A stretch of DNA of 64,000 nucleotides from Diphasiastrum complanatum (Eukaryota > Streptophyta > Lycopodiopsida > Lycopodiales > Lycopodiaceae), in the NCBI GenBank assembly GCA_029204225.1, contig CM055096.1, positions 67,182,370 through 67,246,369 on the forward strand, read 5' to 3'. The position numbers and the translations under genes were made by a program. Positions 32,466 to 44,519 of the stretch are shown one piece after another (within the stretch, counting starts at the first letter, position 1; every line of letters starts with the position of its first letter). Below the pieces are notes generated by a model that was not told the origin of the DNA, made no database searches, and saw nothing but the letters and a program-made list of their open reading frames with translations.

Positions 32466-33698
32466 GTCGTACTTGTCATGGAAAGTCTATTTGAGTCAAT
32501 GCTTGCTCAACGGATTGCAATTGTAAGGTCCGTGTGGTTACGAATATCCATTGTTGATTTATTTTGCTATATAGCATGGCCCTTACTCGAAATCCTTCGT
32601 TGTCCACCTCTTGTGCTAAGTCTCCAGTTCGAAGCCCACGTACTATAGTATCGAGTCCTATTATGGTCACATAGAGTCCGTTTAATCAAAGTATAGGACA
32701 ATATCGTCGTGGTCGGCGTTCATCAGTCATGCCCTCACTATGTGGTGTTATACAATGACACTGTTCTAGTAGCAAAGATTCCATCTCAGCTTGGGTGAAG
32801 TGTCTAAGATTCTCAACAACTCTAGAAGGTGTGGATCTTGTTCTAATTCAGTCTAGATTTTATTGAACTTTTAAGGTGGTGTTATATGCTAACACTCTGA
32901 TGTGATGATAGTATGATATTCGTATGCTTGAAGAAAGTACTTTTTTCAAAGAGTTCCTAATACCATTAGCCCCATTCAAGTAAACTCGTTAAAATCCCGA
33001 CCCTCCCATCAAAGTTCGATACAACAGATATAGGTTGTGATTATTCCATCGTTTTCTCACTTTTCTCTCAAAATCTCCCACTTCTACGCACTCAAGCTAC
33101 GGAATTTTGTGACTCTTCGTTGAAACAGTGGTGTGTATTGGTTTTTTGCAGATTTTTCGATTTTCGATTTTTTCTTTTTCTCGATTTTCCAAATGATCTT
33201 ATATACACTAATGTGCTCGTGCTAATGCATGGACCCGGGTTCCAGGGGCCCGTGAATCCTCTAGTGCCCGTATATTCCAACGGCTTACTAAGGATTGTGT
33301 TCTATGCGAGGAATAAAAACTGATTCAGTGTTAATTCCTAGACCCAAGAGGATATTCCACCTCTTTAGGCCTCATTTATCCCTCCCTTTATATTCCAAGA
33401 GGTTGGGGCATAGTACTCATTATAAAACGTAAATCACAATGCATTCACACATGTCATGCACATTCCATCACTTGCAACTTTACAACTTACGATGAGGAGA
33501 CACATGTTTAAGCTAAACGCTAAGACTTTATGGACATTCCCAATTTTTTGTTTTAGGCATAGGATTAGGCCATGAGATAACCTAATTACACTTATCGACA
33601 AGGAGGAAAAACACAAGGGATTTATGCACAACCTCTTTTTCTTTTTCTTTTTCTAAAAAACACAGCACATACTACATATTGATAACTTCATCAACATG
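32466..33698. other. Unassigned stretch
   Basis: Several frames of 60-70 codons on both strands, none recognisable. No repeat seen. Confidence 0.3.
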
Positions 33699-33711
33699 TC
33701 GCTATATAATG

Positions 33712-33797
33712 CTTCTTGGTTTCCAAGGGGAGGCTCGAACCTGGGACCAAAGAAACTTTGGATGCCAAGCTAACCAGTTGAGCCAACCCCGTTGGGT
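33712..33797 (-). mobile_element. tRNA-derived SINE fragment
   Basis: The reverse strand begins ggggttggctcaactggtta, with A box TGGCTCAACTGG (33785-33774) and B box GGTTCGAGCC (33741-33732), the internal RNA polymerase III promoter. It is flanked by a perfect 13-base direct repeat, TCGCTATATAATG, at 33699-33711 and 33798-33810. The A-to-B spacing and overall ~65-base tRNA part are shorter than a real tRNA, and no anticodon arm folds. At 86 bases it has almost no tail. Confidence 0.75.
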
Positions 33798-33810
33798 TCG
33801 CTATATAATG

Positions 33811-35690
33811 ACACGCACATACTATAAGAAAGTCGACTTCAAAGCAACTTCACAATGCCAACGTGGGTTAGCCATTTCTTAACACTGCATAAAGAGTTCA
33901 ACCAAATATTGAAATGCGGACATATACTCTTTGCATCTTACTCCACTAAATGCACCAACCATATGCCGCATTTAAAAGATGTCAGATCTGTGAAATGACA
34001 CAAAACAGTGTTGAGGAAAGTGTATACCTCTCAGTATTGCCTGAAGGTTGTGCTCAGTGGGAAGGGCTCGGCTGCCGTCGTTTGAAAGTTGGTTTTGTGA
34101 GGCCACCTCTCCAAAAAACTTTGCTCTTACTCTTCATAACGCGACTTTGGAAGAGATGTAAACTCGTGGAAATGGAAGCACGCTGGTTAGGAAAGTTGAG
34201 GAGTGCCCATTTGCTTGGCTTCTCTGCTCGCTGCTCGCGCCTCCCTGCTCGCAATCTACTGGCCCGTTCTGGGCTCCCTGCAACTCGCTCTTCAAGCAAC
34301 CAGGTGGAGCTTGATCCTCTGACTCACCTTTTGTTGGTAATCCATTAGTGAGGGTTCATGGCTAGAACATCTCCTTCTTCAAAGGAGGGTGCATTTTCAT
34401 TGATGCGAGTTGGCACAGGTGGTTTGCGGGTTTGTGACCGTTGAACTGCTGTGTTCCAGTTGCTTTGCTATCCCACTCTTACAGTGAGTCGCTAGCAGAA
34501 ATCAGATTTGTTACACCTAAATAGTGATTATGCAACCCAATCCGCGGACAGTCAGTTGAAGGCATTCATCGTGGAGCTGAGCTCGCCAAAGTAAGGACTT
34601 GGAACATTCTGATCAGACTTTCAGAATGAGGCATTGTTATGTGCATCTTTCTTGCAGAAGCCCGAACTAAAAATTTCTGATTGAACAATAATTCCATTCC
34701 TCATGTTGGTTTAGAAGAGACGGTGATTTTGATTCCTAACTAGTTCACATTCTGAGAATTGGGAAAGGGAGGTCTGCAAACTTCAATAACCAGTATGCTA
34801 CTGCTTTAACAATCAAACTGACCCTCTCTTTATGACATGATACCATTTTTCCGGATGATGAGAAGTGAGGTAAGACAGGGCTTAGTGATGAAGAAGCAGC
34901 ATTTGTGAAGAACTGATAACAAGAGTACATAGGAGAAACAGTCTTCAGAAAACTCAGTATTTTACTCCTGGAAGTAAAACATTCTCAGTCTCTTTTGGAA
35001 ACTAACCAAGAGCCTCAGTATCTCAGCATACACAGGAACTAGCAAAACAACCTAGATACAGTGTCCGTGAACCCACAGAAAAGAGTTAAGCATGATCACT
35101 CCTAACCCATAACGGAGACAATTAGCAGTCTTGTAGAGGAAGATGCAGCATTCTACCAAGGGATAGTAGGCTTGAAAATCACAAGAAATTCATCCAACAG
35201 AGAACCCATTCTGATGCAGTAAAATTCCAGCATAAGAACATGCAAAGAGAGTAAACCTCAACACAACCTGATTCTCATAACAGAACTATTCCCTTCTCTT
35301 ACAATCAAAACAGACAGATGTCTTCAGCAAGCCAGTATGAGACACCATTCTTAACCAAAAGTTTCAACTCCATAGCAGATTCATAGACATATAATGGAAC
35401 TGTGATAAATCAATTGACACTGTTCAGCCTGGAAAAACGCAGCATGCAGAATAAAAACTCATGGTCTTCACAAAACTCATTCTCTCCGCATCTCATGTAG
35501 CACGTCCTCCTCCTTTAATGGAGCTGAGGCCACCCTACTTTTCATTTTGCCATTTTACCTTTCTTCCATCCTTGCACAGCCTTGCAAATGGTATTAAATG
35601 TGATTTGATTTTCAACCTCACGTGCCTATTAGAAGACCCCTTATATCTATTTGATCTCAGAGTCAGCATTTTCCAAATCAATCAGTCAAT

Positions 35691-35727
<37 letters not shown>

Positions 35728-36771
35728 AATTGTAAACAAAATTGTTTGCAAGAAGCAATACCTAGGAGAGAGTTAAGGAGAGAGTTAAGAGAGTTAACTC
35801 TCTGTCAAGATCTTTTGTATCAAGTGCTGAATACGAGGCCTACTGGTCAACCATTTTCAGATAACAGATAAATTTAAAAATGACTTATATTCATGCAATG
35901 AAGGGTAATTTAAAAGTTATGTGGCAATAGTAAACATCCTTAAATATGACTAGTATAAGTTATATACAATAGTTAATGTGGCCAAAATTTTAAAATCATT
36001 GTTTCTAAAGCAGAATTCACAATTATAATTTCTTTCTTATGTCTACTTAGATCTAAAATTCAAGATTAGCCTTATCAAATGTGAAATGATTGACAATTTG
36101 GATTTATAGTTTTTCTTTTTTTGATATAATTTACAAAATAGAGTTTTAATTATTTTTAAAACATATCATTTTTTTATATTTGTAAGAATATGAAAAAAGG
36201 AATGTACTAAATCATGAGAAACTTTAATTGACCATAAAATTGTGTATGTTATTTTCATGATTGAAATTCGACAAATATAGATATACAAACTATTGTTTTA
36301 AAGAACAATGTGCGAGCTTTGTAGACTATTTGAAATATTCCATGGTAACTTTTCAAAATAATGGAAGCATTTGAATATTCACAGTATGAAGATTTTTTTA
36401 TGTTTGCAATTCCTATTGTGGATGTTTTTGATGTGTATCTAAACAATTAGAATTCTCTACAATTCTGAACTCCCTAACTTTCGATTATGAACAAACAATG
36501 AAAAATCAAATCATAATTGCATTCTCATTTCAATTAGGAGCTAAGTTTTAGTGCCTCACGTAGTAGGAGGTGAGCAAGCATGCTCACCATGTTTTGGCTC
36601 TTTGTAATCTCTTTGCTTTTGTTGGATAAAGAAATCTCATGTAAGTTCTTGATATATTCAACATCTCTTTATTTCTTGAAATACAAGTTGTTCTCCTCAT
36701 TATGAAGACTCTTCCATATGTAGGTTATTGAATCCTGATATAGAACATTACAAAATGTTTCATAATATATC

Positions 36772-36807
<36 letters not shown>

Positions 36808-37359
36808 ATACAAAATAAAATTAAAAAACAAACCCACCAACCTCGCCAAGTTCCTCCAAGTGTGGTCCAAGCTCACCAAAAAGCACCATCCCTACAAAAC
36901 CAAAAAGCACCATCGTAGTTCAGCTTGAGCTCGAGCTTTCTTGCCCATAGATTTTGTTTGGTATCAATTTATGAAAGACCCAACCCACCCAAGTTCAATT
37001 TACAAGCTTTGCATTAAAAAACAACATACTCTTCTTCTTTTGCTTGCGCTGCCGCTGCTGCTGCTGCTTTGCTGATGAAGCTGCGAGGGGCGCGTTGACG
37101 GCGAAGGATAAGTAATAAATGGAGCAGCGATCGGCATGGCGCCTGCTGTAAATGCTGGTAGAGGAAGCCCGGTTGAGTTCACCAATTTCGGACGATCAGG
37201 TCCTTGGCTTTCAGTTTTTGGACGGGGTTCTTCTGCTGCTCTTCTACCACTTTTGAACCTTCTGTGGCTGATGGAAGATTTTTGTGGCACCTGAAATGCG
37301 GCAAAATTCGACCCAATCTAGTGTTTGTCTCCTTTGCGCGAAGGGGACAGCCAAACATT
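33811..37359. other. Long gene-poor stretch with two microsatellites
   Basis: No recognisable gene in 3.5 kb. (TC)n lies at 35694-35723 and (CA)n at 36775-36805. Open frames at 33950-34348 and 35461-35871 have no known domain. 35870-36500 is strongly AT-rich. Some of 34350-35450 may be an old LTR, but I found no partner. Confidence 0.4.
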
Positions 37360-38659
37360 AGGCCTGCCAGGCTACAGCCCATGATGTCCGAGCGTGATAG
37401 GTTTAACTGCTGCCATTGCCTTCTCTTGCCCTTCCTGTGCAATTATTTTCCCTCTTTCATCTCACCTCCTGTGTTGATTTGTTTCCCATTAGTGAGACTA
37501 ATAGGGGCAATAGTTATGAGATTTTGCAATTGTGGTAGAATTTAGTGATTTGTTCGGATTATATTAGGGAGGAGCAAGCAAAAGCACGCCGCCTGCTTCG
37601 TTCCAACCACACTCTTACCCCAGAGGCAGCCGTGGGAAGTGCAAACCAGCCTCGGACTGGATGTAAACTAAAGCACCTTTTACAGGAATCCCAGGTGGAA
37701 TCAAATGTGGAAACAAAGAAAAAGAAAAAAAAGGCGTAATTCAGATGAAAAGAGGCACGACAATGCAGAGGAAGTTACAGAGCCCAGGCAAAGGGAGCGA
37801 ACTCCAGATGGAATTGCCGACTTCGAAGCCTCAGATGGTCTTGCTGATGAAAAGGATTGGAGCTTGGCCGAGCTCATCCTTGGCAATTGTCCAGATATGT
37901 GACCTTGGGGTTTTGCAACTTCTGACACCCTAATCTGAAAAATGTGTCTCTACAGACTCCTTTTGTATCCTATTGTGAACATTATTGTCAAACACCTTTG
38001 CATCAAACTCCAAACTTGCATACACATTTGGAAACTTGTTACCAATTTAAATATTCATGGTGAATCATTATTTATAATTTTATCGTACACTATGATGTTG
38101 AAAATCTGAAATTTGATGCGTATGCGAAGTTAGGCTGTCCTAAATCCGTTCTAGATATTACCTTGTTAATCCAGGGTATTTTTAGGGTATTTTAACCCAT
38201 GAAAGCACTTTTTGGCTTTCTTTCAAGCTTGCAAGATGCGCTTGCAAAGTTTGAAGGTTGCAGATAATTGCTGGCAGTTATGGTGGACGAAGGGTTGTGG
38301 CAATGGATGTGAACTCTAATAAAAAGCATGCTTGCAGAATCAGAAACGGCAGGAAAGGGAACAAAAAGGTGATTTGCACAGATTTGAGCCCTTACAACGA
38401 GAAAAGAAAAGAAATAGACTAGTAAAAACCTTGGTGTGAAGAAGGGGAAAGCAAAATAACAGTTCAGAAAAGTCTTGCTATTGCATCTGGTATTACAGGT
38501 CAAGAGCTGATTAAATTTGTTTCATTGTTAGCATGCTAGGTTCACATATTGATCATTTTGGACAAAAGACACCAAATATTTTTCTTTTGCTCCCTGATTG
38601 TGTTTTGTGTGTTTTTGTTTGTAAATTTCTGGTAAAATAGCTTTGCGGTATGTCTTTTT

Positions 38660-38885
38660 GACAAGGACAAGGACGCAGAGAGGCTGCCTTCTCTGATATG
38701 GCCACTTCCGGTTCTGCAAAAGACAACGAATCATCTACTGAGACTTCTTGGAATGTGCTATGATGAGGAGTTATTAGGCTTGTATAATATCTTGTCGGAT
38801 CCAATGAGGGCTATTCGCATGGATCTCAAGATGCAACATATATCTACTGTCGGGCCAGTTTTAGTCGATGAGCATATGGTCAGTT
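38660..38885 (+). pseudogene. SAC3 core exon (+ copy)
   Basis: The frame reads DKDKDAERLPSLIWPLPVLQ, then LGMCYDEELLGLYNILSDPM, then RAIRMDLKMQHI, close to the family phrase around DRTRAxRMDLRMQHI that marks the SAC3/GANP domain. It ends at VDEHMVSY. The matching - strand exon (about 50720-50930) is more decayed at the same place. Confidence 0.75.
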
Positions 38886-39679
38886 ACCTATCAATATCAT
38901 AGTTTCCTTACCTGTCAATCCAGTTTGATGTATAAGGTGCACTTGTTCTGCTGGGTACAAGATATGTAAGATGCCATGCGAGTTATATCACAAACCACAA
39001 TTAGCTCTCCATTCTGAACATGCATAGAAAACACTAAGGAAATGCACATTCTGTCTCTTTATGTTGTTAATGTGATATGGATTCTTTACTTTTTTTATTG
39101 TGTCTATATTGTGTTCTAGGGTCACATGTTTACCTTTGAAGGTTGATTTTTATCATGATTATGGGTCTTGCAGAACAGGAAATTACACTGCCTTCTTTGG
39201 GCTAGCCAGAAAGGCAGCATACTTACAAGCTTGCCTTATCCATGCTCGCTTGTCAAAAGTACTTGACTTTTGAAAGTTGGGAAGTATGGAAATGTATACT
39301 GTAGTATTAGATATATGTTATGGCTATATATTCTTGCCTGCAGGTTGGTTAGTTCTGGACTGTTTCTGTAACCATATTCATACGTGCATTTTCTCAATGC
39401 AGCTTCATACACATGCATGAGCTTCTGTTCACAGTAGGTTACAGAAGAAACAAGGAATTCGAACTATACAAATTGCAGAGTGCTTTGGAATGGAGGTTTC
39501 TATGGTGCTTTTTGTTTATTTGCAGTTAGTTTAATCAGAAACTTTTGAAGTAAAACTGTTTGGCATGCATTTCACTGTCATCACTCCCTAAGATCTCAAT
39601 GGTTCGCATGATAGGGAAAGGATATTGAAGAGCTTCTTGATCGTCACGGCTGTTTATTTGACAATTTGAAGAACCTTAT

Positions 39680-40114
39680 ATGGTGAAGGAGGGCCCTTTT
39701 CTTAATTGTCACAGAAATGATCCAACACGAATATCTTCATCGGTTATCTCAAAATGTTCAACGATGGTTGTTAATGATGTCAAATTCCAAGGCCATGTCA
39801 CAGAGATCAAGAACCTTTCAAATGATAGAGCTTCAGCAAATGCAAGAGAGAGGCTTGGTAGTGCTGCAAGATCATGGAGGGATATTCAGGGTGGTGGTTT
39901 TGTAATACCTGAAGAGGACATGCCTGACTATGAAGAGGAAGAAGAACAGAGTGAGGAGCCAGTATCTGATGAAGATTCAGAGATGCAGGTTGATGACACA
40001 ATGTACACAGAGCTTAACTATGCTGAGGATGAAGATCGACCAGCTAACATATTTTTAAATCAAGAAATGGGAAGTTATCTTGAAATTGAGAAAGTCATGA
40101 GAGCAGTGTCATGA
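39680..40114 (+). pseudogene. SAC3B-like exon with acidic tail (+ copy)
   Basis: An open frame of 144 residues from MVKEGPFLN, through ARERLGSAARSWRDIQGGGF, to a Glu/Asp-rich stretch and TELNYAEDEDRPANIF. The - copy (48838-49200) aligns through the same RLGSAARSWRDIQGGGFVIP. A single frameshift just upstream separates it from ELLDRHGCLFD. Confidence 0.75.
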
Positions 40115-40869
40115 GCTCGAAGCGAGCACCAGAATGGTGCAACATGGAGTTGCAATTTGAGCCCGAGGTACAAGAAGAGACACATAAACACTTAAAAGTG
40201 GAAAATTATTGACAACGCAAAAAAATTTGAAGGCTCACAAAATACCACAGGAAGGTCAAGATGTAATCAATGTTGCTACTATTTGTGCAAAGATGGAAGG
40301 TACTCTAGCGCATTTGCAGGAAGATGAGAATGTGCAAACTCTCTACAATGCTAAGGCAATGGATGGGAGAATACGGTTTTGGTTTTAAGTATTGTGTTGC
40401 CATAAGTTTTAGCTGATGTAATGATTGGCATTTATTGTATGCTTAGAAGCTGGTTAGTGGCAACTTATTATTCTACAGGGGGTGGAGGCTAAGAGCGTCT
40501 GATAATATATAGGATAAGCGTCAGAAGAAAAAGAGGACAGAAGCAGAATTGCCTCAGTTAGCAGTGGGTCCTTCTCTAACAGAATTCATAGGTTATGTGT
40601 AGCTCTTATTGCATGTTTTTTTTTGTCTCTTGGATATCACTTGATAGATTCTTTGCAGCCCTTTTGTTGTTTTACGTTTTTAGTTGTGTGATTTCAGTGT
40701 ATTGACAATGAAAGAATACAAATGCTACAGCCAGGGGTACAGTTACGGATTCAGACTTTTATTTGAACGAGATCATTGAAAAGATAAATATCAAATTAAT
40801 AAAATCTGGACAGCTGTATGTGCCTTCCCTGGTGGCACAAATATTAAACGGCAAGAATCCTCAGGCTAG

Positions 40870-41289
40870 GTGTCTCTGTTGAAAGTTGGCAGTTTGAATG
40901 ATAACGATTTGAGCCCTGAGATCAAAGACTATCTTAAGAAATTGGTTGGTGAATGGTTGAAATTTAAGCTTTTCAATGGCAGACAGTTACAGGGGAATAT
41001 GCAAAAGCCCTTTAATCTTCGGTCAGAAATTGCTGTAACAAGTAATGTGATAAGTGTCAGTTTGGATCTGAAAGTAGTGAAAAGCTGTTTCTGTAGTGCA
41101 TTGCTCAAGAGCTTGGATTCATCAATAAGAGGCCAAAAGATGAAGCGGGTATGGATGGTGCAAGTGGTCTACTGTTTCTGCCACTCAATAGTTTACCCAT
41201 TGATGAGGAGTGCACAAGATTGCATGCTAAGGTTGAAAGCATCCCGTCTGGCAGCCGCCTTCCCCTTCTTATATAAACTCACGACTTGA
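40870..41289 (+). pseudogene. SAC3B-like C-terminal segment (+ copy)
   Basis: LSPEIKDYLKKLVGEWLKFK, then FNGRQLQGNMQKPFNLRSEI. The - copies at 47675-47962 and about 2080-2330 carry the same NGRQAQGNMQ phrase. The frame is open for 139 codons but joins a broken region on both sides. Confidence 0.6.
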
Positions 41290-42044
41290 GCATCTGTTTG
41301 AGAGGAATGGTTTGCTCCTGAGCACATATTCAAGCCAACTGTAGGATATTTTGCAACAATCTTACAGCTGGACGAATTGGATAAAGTGAAGGTCAGCTGC
41401 TAGTTAATTCTGCCCGTAATGAACCACGAGGAGTTATCAACTGAAAACAATCCAAGTTTGTTACGTAAAAGGGATTTCCATGTCTCGAATCTTCCAAGAC
41501 ATGCAGATAATATGGACCAAGTTTCCATGAATTTGGGCAATCCTGTAAAGCTTTAGCTAGCTAGCAAGGCACCTGCAGCACCAGATGTGCATCATGTGAA
41601 TGTTCAGGATATTGTCTTGGAACACTTAGAGCCAAATTTGAGATTGCTACTGACTATGCATCCATCCAATGTCACACCTGAGAGCTGCATAGGCATTTTC
41701 AATCCGTCGTTACAGAATGCAATAAAGGAGATCAAACTATCTGCCGCTACAACTATTCCTCACTGGCCTCCACCTGAACTTGGAGATGTCTCTGAGGGGG
41801 CTGAAAGAGATTTGTCACATGCCCATTTGCCTTCTGCTGGCTGAAATGAGCCTGCTACATTGCACCTGAAATGTTCCTGCTTTTTCCAAACCTTACTCTT
41901 GGGCATTGTTCCAAGTTTGAGACTACTAATTTCCTACCATTGACCAATAAGGCGCCGTCAAAACGTGGAATCATTGATGAAATCCAAAATCAAAAGGTCA
42001 TAATTTATATACATTGCCACAGTGCATGGGTTAATTAGGAGAAA

Positions 42045-42401
42045 TTGGGGAAGGAAGCTGGTCAGCAGGTAAAAGGGATTCTAGAGAAGTCTAGTATACT
42101 AAATTGTACTGATACCGGCTGTGAGGTTATTCCAAAGTGGGCCTACTTGTTCCAGATCACATATCAGACCAGATTGTTGCACTTAAATGGTGAGCCTGCT
42201 CCAGATGTATATGTGCTTCATAAGAGCAGCATGGCTCGAAAGCAAGATGAATTTGAAAAAATCCTTGGCTCCCCTGTTTTTATTTTCTGTATGATCAAGG
42301 AAAATAAGCAAACCATTGCTGTATATGAAGAATTTTTCTTGTCTGACTTTTATCATGAAAACATACTTGATGAGGCTATAGAATGTTTTTCCAACAACTG
42401 A
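42045..42401 (+). CDS. Unrecognised 118-residue open frame
   Basis: It reads VIPKWAYLFQITYQTRLLHL, then NGEPAPDVYVLHKSSMARKQ and late FLSDFYHENILDEAIE. It looks protein-like (balanced composition, no low complexity) and sits just after the SAC3B-like + copy, but I find no match in the - copy and do not recognise a family. It could be the last exon of a captured gene. Confidence 0.35.
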   Translation: MGKEAGQQVKGILEKSSILNCTDTGCEVIPKWAYLFQITYQTRLLHLNGEPAPDVYVLHKSSMARKQDEFEKILGSPVFIFCMIKENKQTIAVYEEFFLSDFYHENILDEAIECFSNN

Positions 42402-44519
42402 AGTCGAAAATGATTTGTTACCGGTTTATGAATATATTTTAAGTTTTAACTATTGATGCAAACTTACAAAAGTGTTTGCTGTTGATTTATTCTTTGAAAC
42501 TTGAAATTCTAGGGTAACATTCAGCAACTTTTAGAGGGATGTGATTGATACAAGTTTCCTCCTATATACTCGAAACTTATCACTCTATCCATTTAGTTAG
42601 CCACAAAACCAACCCAATCATTGTACATGTTGGATACCAAAAGTTGAGCTCTTTAATGTTCAATGTTGGGAGTTGACGATGGACTATGAAGGTTTATGTA
42701 GATGATAAAATTTAGTTCCATCAAGATTTTGCATGCCAATAGGTCATGTTATTTTAATGTAGGAAATTTAACAAATGTAATATATCTTTTTTCTTGAAGA
42801 TTTAGTTTTATACAAATGTTTTGTGAAGTCATCTTAATTACTTATTTTTAGCAAAATCTATAGGAAACTCATAATAAAACCATTATGTGATGTGACTCCA
42901 TGTTTTATTGAAATTATAAACTATTCAAAAGTAGTTGTAAAAGTATCATTTTTTTTAATCTAGGCCCATAAAATAGGTGTGTTATATTTCACTTTAAAAT
43001 TCTTGCTTCATTCAGTTTTGACATTTTTTTTATTGCTTCATGTTTTCTTGCGACTCCACATTCTTGTATTGCTATTTTTGTATAGGGTTGCTCTTGTTAT
43101 CATGGAGATTGCTAGAGAAGATATTCAAAAGCTATTGCTTGTCACTCCTATTGAGAACCAAGTCAATTGAATTTTCTCTAGGTTCATAGTGATATTATTG
43201 ATACTTTGGCAAAGATAAGTGCACAGACAAGGAAATGATCATTTGCTATGGATATTAGATCGACTATACTTTATCCATATAGACTTGAGAGTTCCAGATT
43301 ATGATGGTACCACAGTAGTTCTTTTTAGGTCTAGAACAAAAATTTCATGAGACTTTTTTCATCATTGAGTGAAGCCTTTCAATTCTTTTTTCTCAATAAT
43401 TTACATATCCTAGTCTTTATGCTCTACCCTTGGGAAAGGATTCTCAAAACCAATAAATACATATAGATATTATTGTATTTAAAAAATCTCCAAATGTTGT
43501 GAGAAGGAATGAAGTAGATGATTTATTTGGAAGGACTCTTGCAACATGTAAAATAACGGGATTTTCCCAAGATTGGATTATGCATTTTATGAAATTAGCG
43601 TATTTCAAGTATGTCACATACTGCTCATTTGACAACAATAACGGAATTATTTTCTCAAATGTGTGTGTGTGTGTGTGTGTGACTTGTCGGTTGACATTTG
43701 GTAGCGATGAGAATTGTAGGCAGAAAGTTTAGGGTAGTTGAAGCTTTCTGACGTTGTGGACTACTGATGGTGTTATAAGAAAAAGTTACACCTCAATAGA
43801 AGCCTTATTGTTGTATGAGAAATATTTTCAATCCTCATAAAATAGGAAAGTAGACCAATAAGTTAACGTGAGCTCTGCTAGCAAGTGAAATCAATGTTGT
43901 CTTTCTAAGTTTTTCCTTCTATCTTGTATGTGTTCATACTTAGGTAGTGTTTTTGTTGAACTTTTTTACATTGGCTAGTCTAGCCAAAGGAACGCTCATG
44001 TTGTAAAGTCGGGTACACAGAGGTTCTTCACCTACTATTTTTCCTTATTTTTTTGTTTTCTTATAGAGTTGGCCTGGCTTAACAATTGCATGTACAAAGC
44101 ATGTTGTAAAGTAGTAGTTCTTCTTCCAATTTAATTTTGCATTATAGCAGTTTAGCTACCTTAAATTGTTAGGTCTTTATAGCGACTTCAATGACTTCAA
44201 GCTTTTGAACAACTTGAATAAGCAGGTGAGAAGAAGTATTTGTGAAGAATTAGTTGTATAATGGAGGATTGGATAAAAGATACTATGAACTATAACTAAA
44301 TGTTGCTCCTAGAAGAAATCTTTTTTGGAACTAATCATTTCAAGGAATTATATCTTAAAATCTAGACGAGCTAACCTTTAGATAAGTTTCAAATGCGTAG
44401 TTGGATTTGAAATGACTATGATTAGTTACTACTTGTTCCACTATAAAAGCTCCATAATTGATGTCTTTGTTTATTCCAAAATGGTTCTTTCAAAGCCTTT
44501 TTCACATCATAAAACATAA
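42402..44519. other. Mostly non-coding; short gene-like fragment and TG repeat
   Basis: 43499-43670 reads DLFGRTLATCKITGFSQDWI and FDNNNGIIFSN, protein-like but unplaced. (TG)n at 43661-43681. The rest is AT-rich with nothing recognised. Confidence 0.35.

Larger units (their letters stand above)
37360..41844 (+). pseudogene. SAC3B: SAC3B-like gene, + copy (inverted partner 47223-52115)
   Basis: Exon-like pieces in order: IREEQAKARRLLRSN (37545-37739); LPSLIWPLPVLQKTTNHLLR and LLGLYNILSDPMRAIRMDLK (38660-38885), the start of the SAC3/GANP core; CRTGNYTAFFGLARKAAYLQ (39171-39262); HSRLQKKQGIRTIQIAECFG (39404-39500); ELLDRHG..FEEPYMVKEGPFLN and an acidic tail (39620-40114); then C-terminal regions with LSPEIKDYLKKLVGEWLKFK and VQDIVLEHLEPNLR (40870-41844). 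SAC3B scaffolds TREX-2 for mRNA export at nuclear pores. Exons holding FAGYYALL and VEPAELS are absent here but present in the - copy. Stops and frameshifts are frequent. Confidence 0.8.

Noticed and set aside
33728-33792. Possible tRNA gene on the - strand
   Set aside because: A and B boxes are present but the body is too short and has no anticodon stem; the flanking 13-bp duplication fits a SINE.
39807-40001. Reverse frame opposite the SAC3B-like acidic exon (also 48876-49079)
   Set aside because: A shadow: the forward exon explains the open stretch through acidic GAA/GAT codons.
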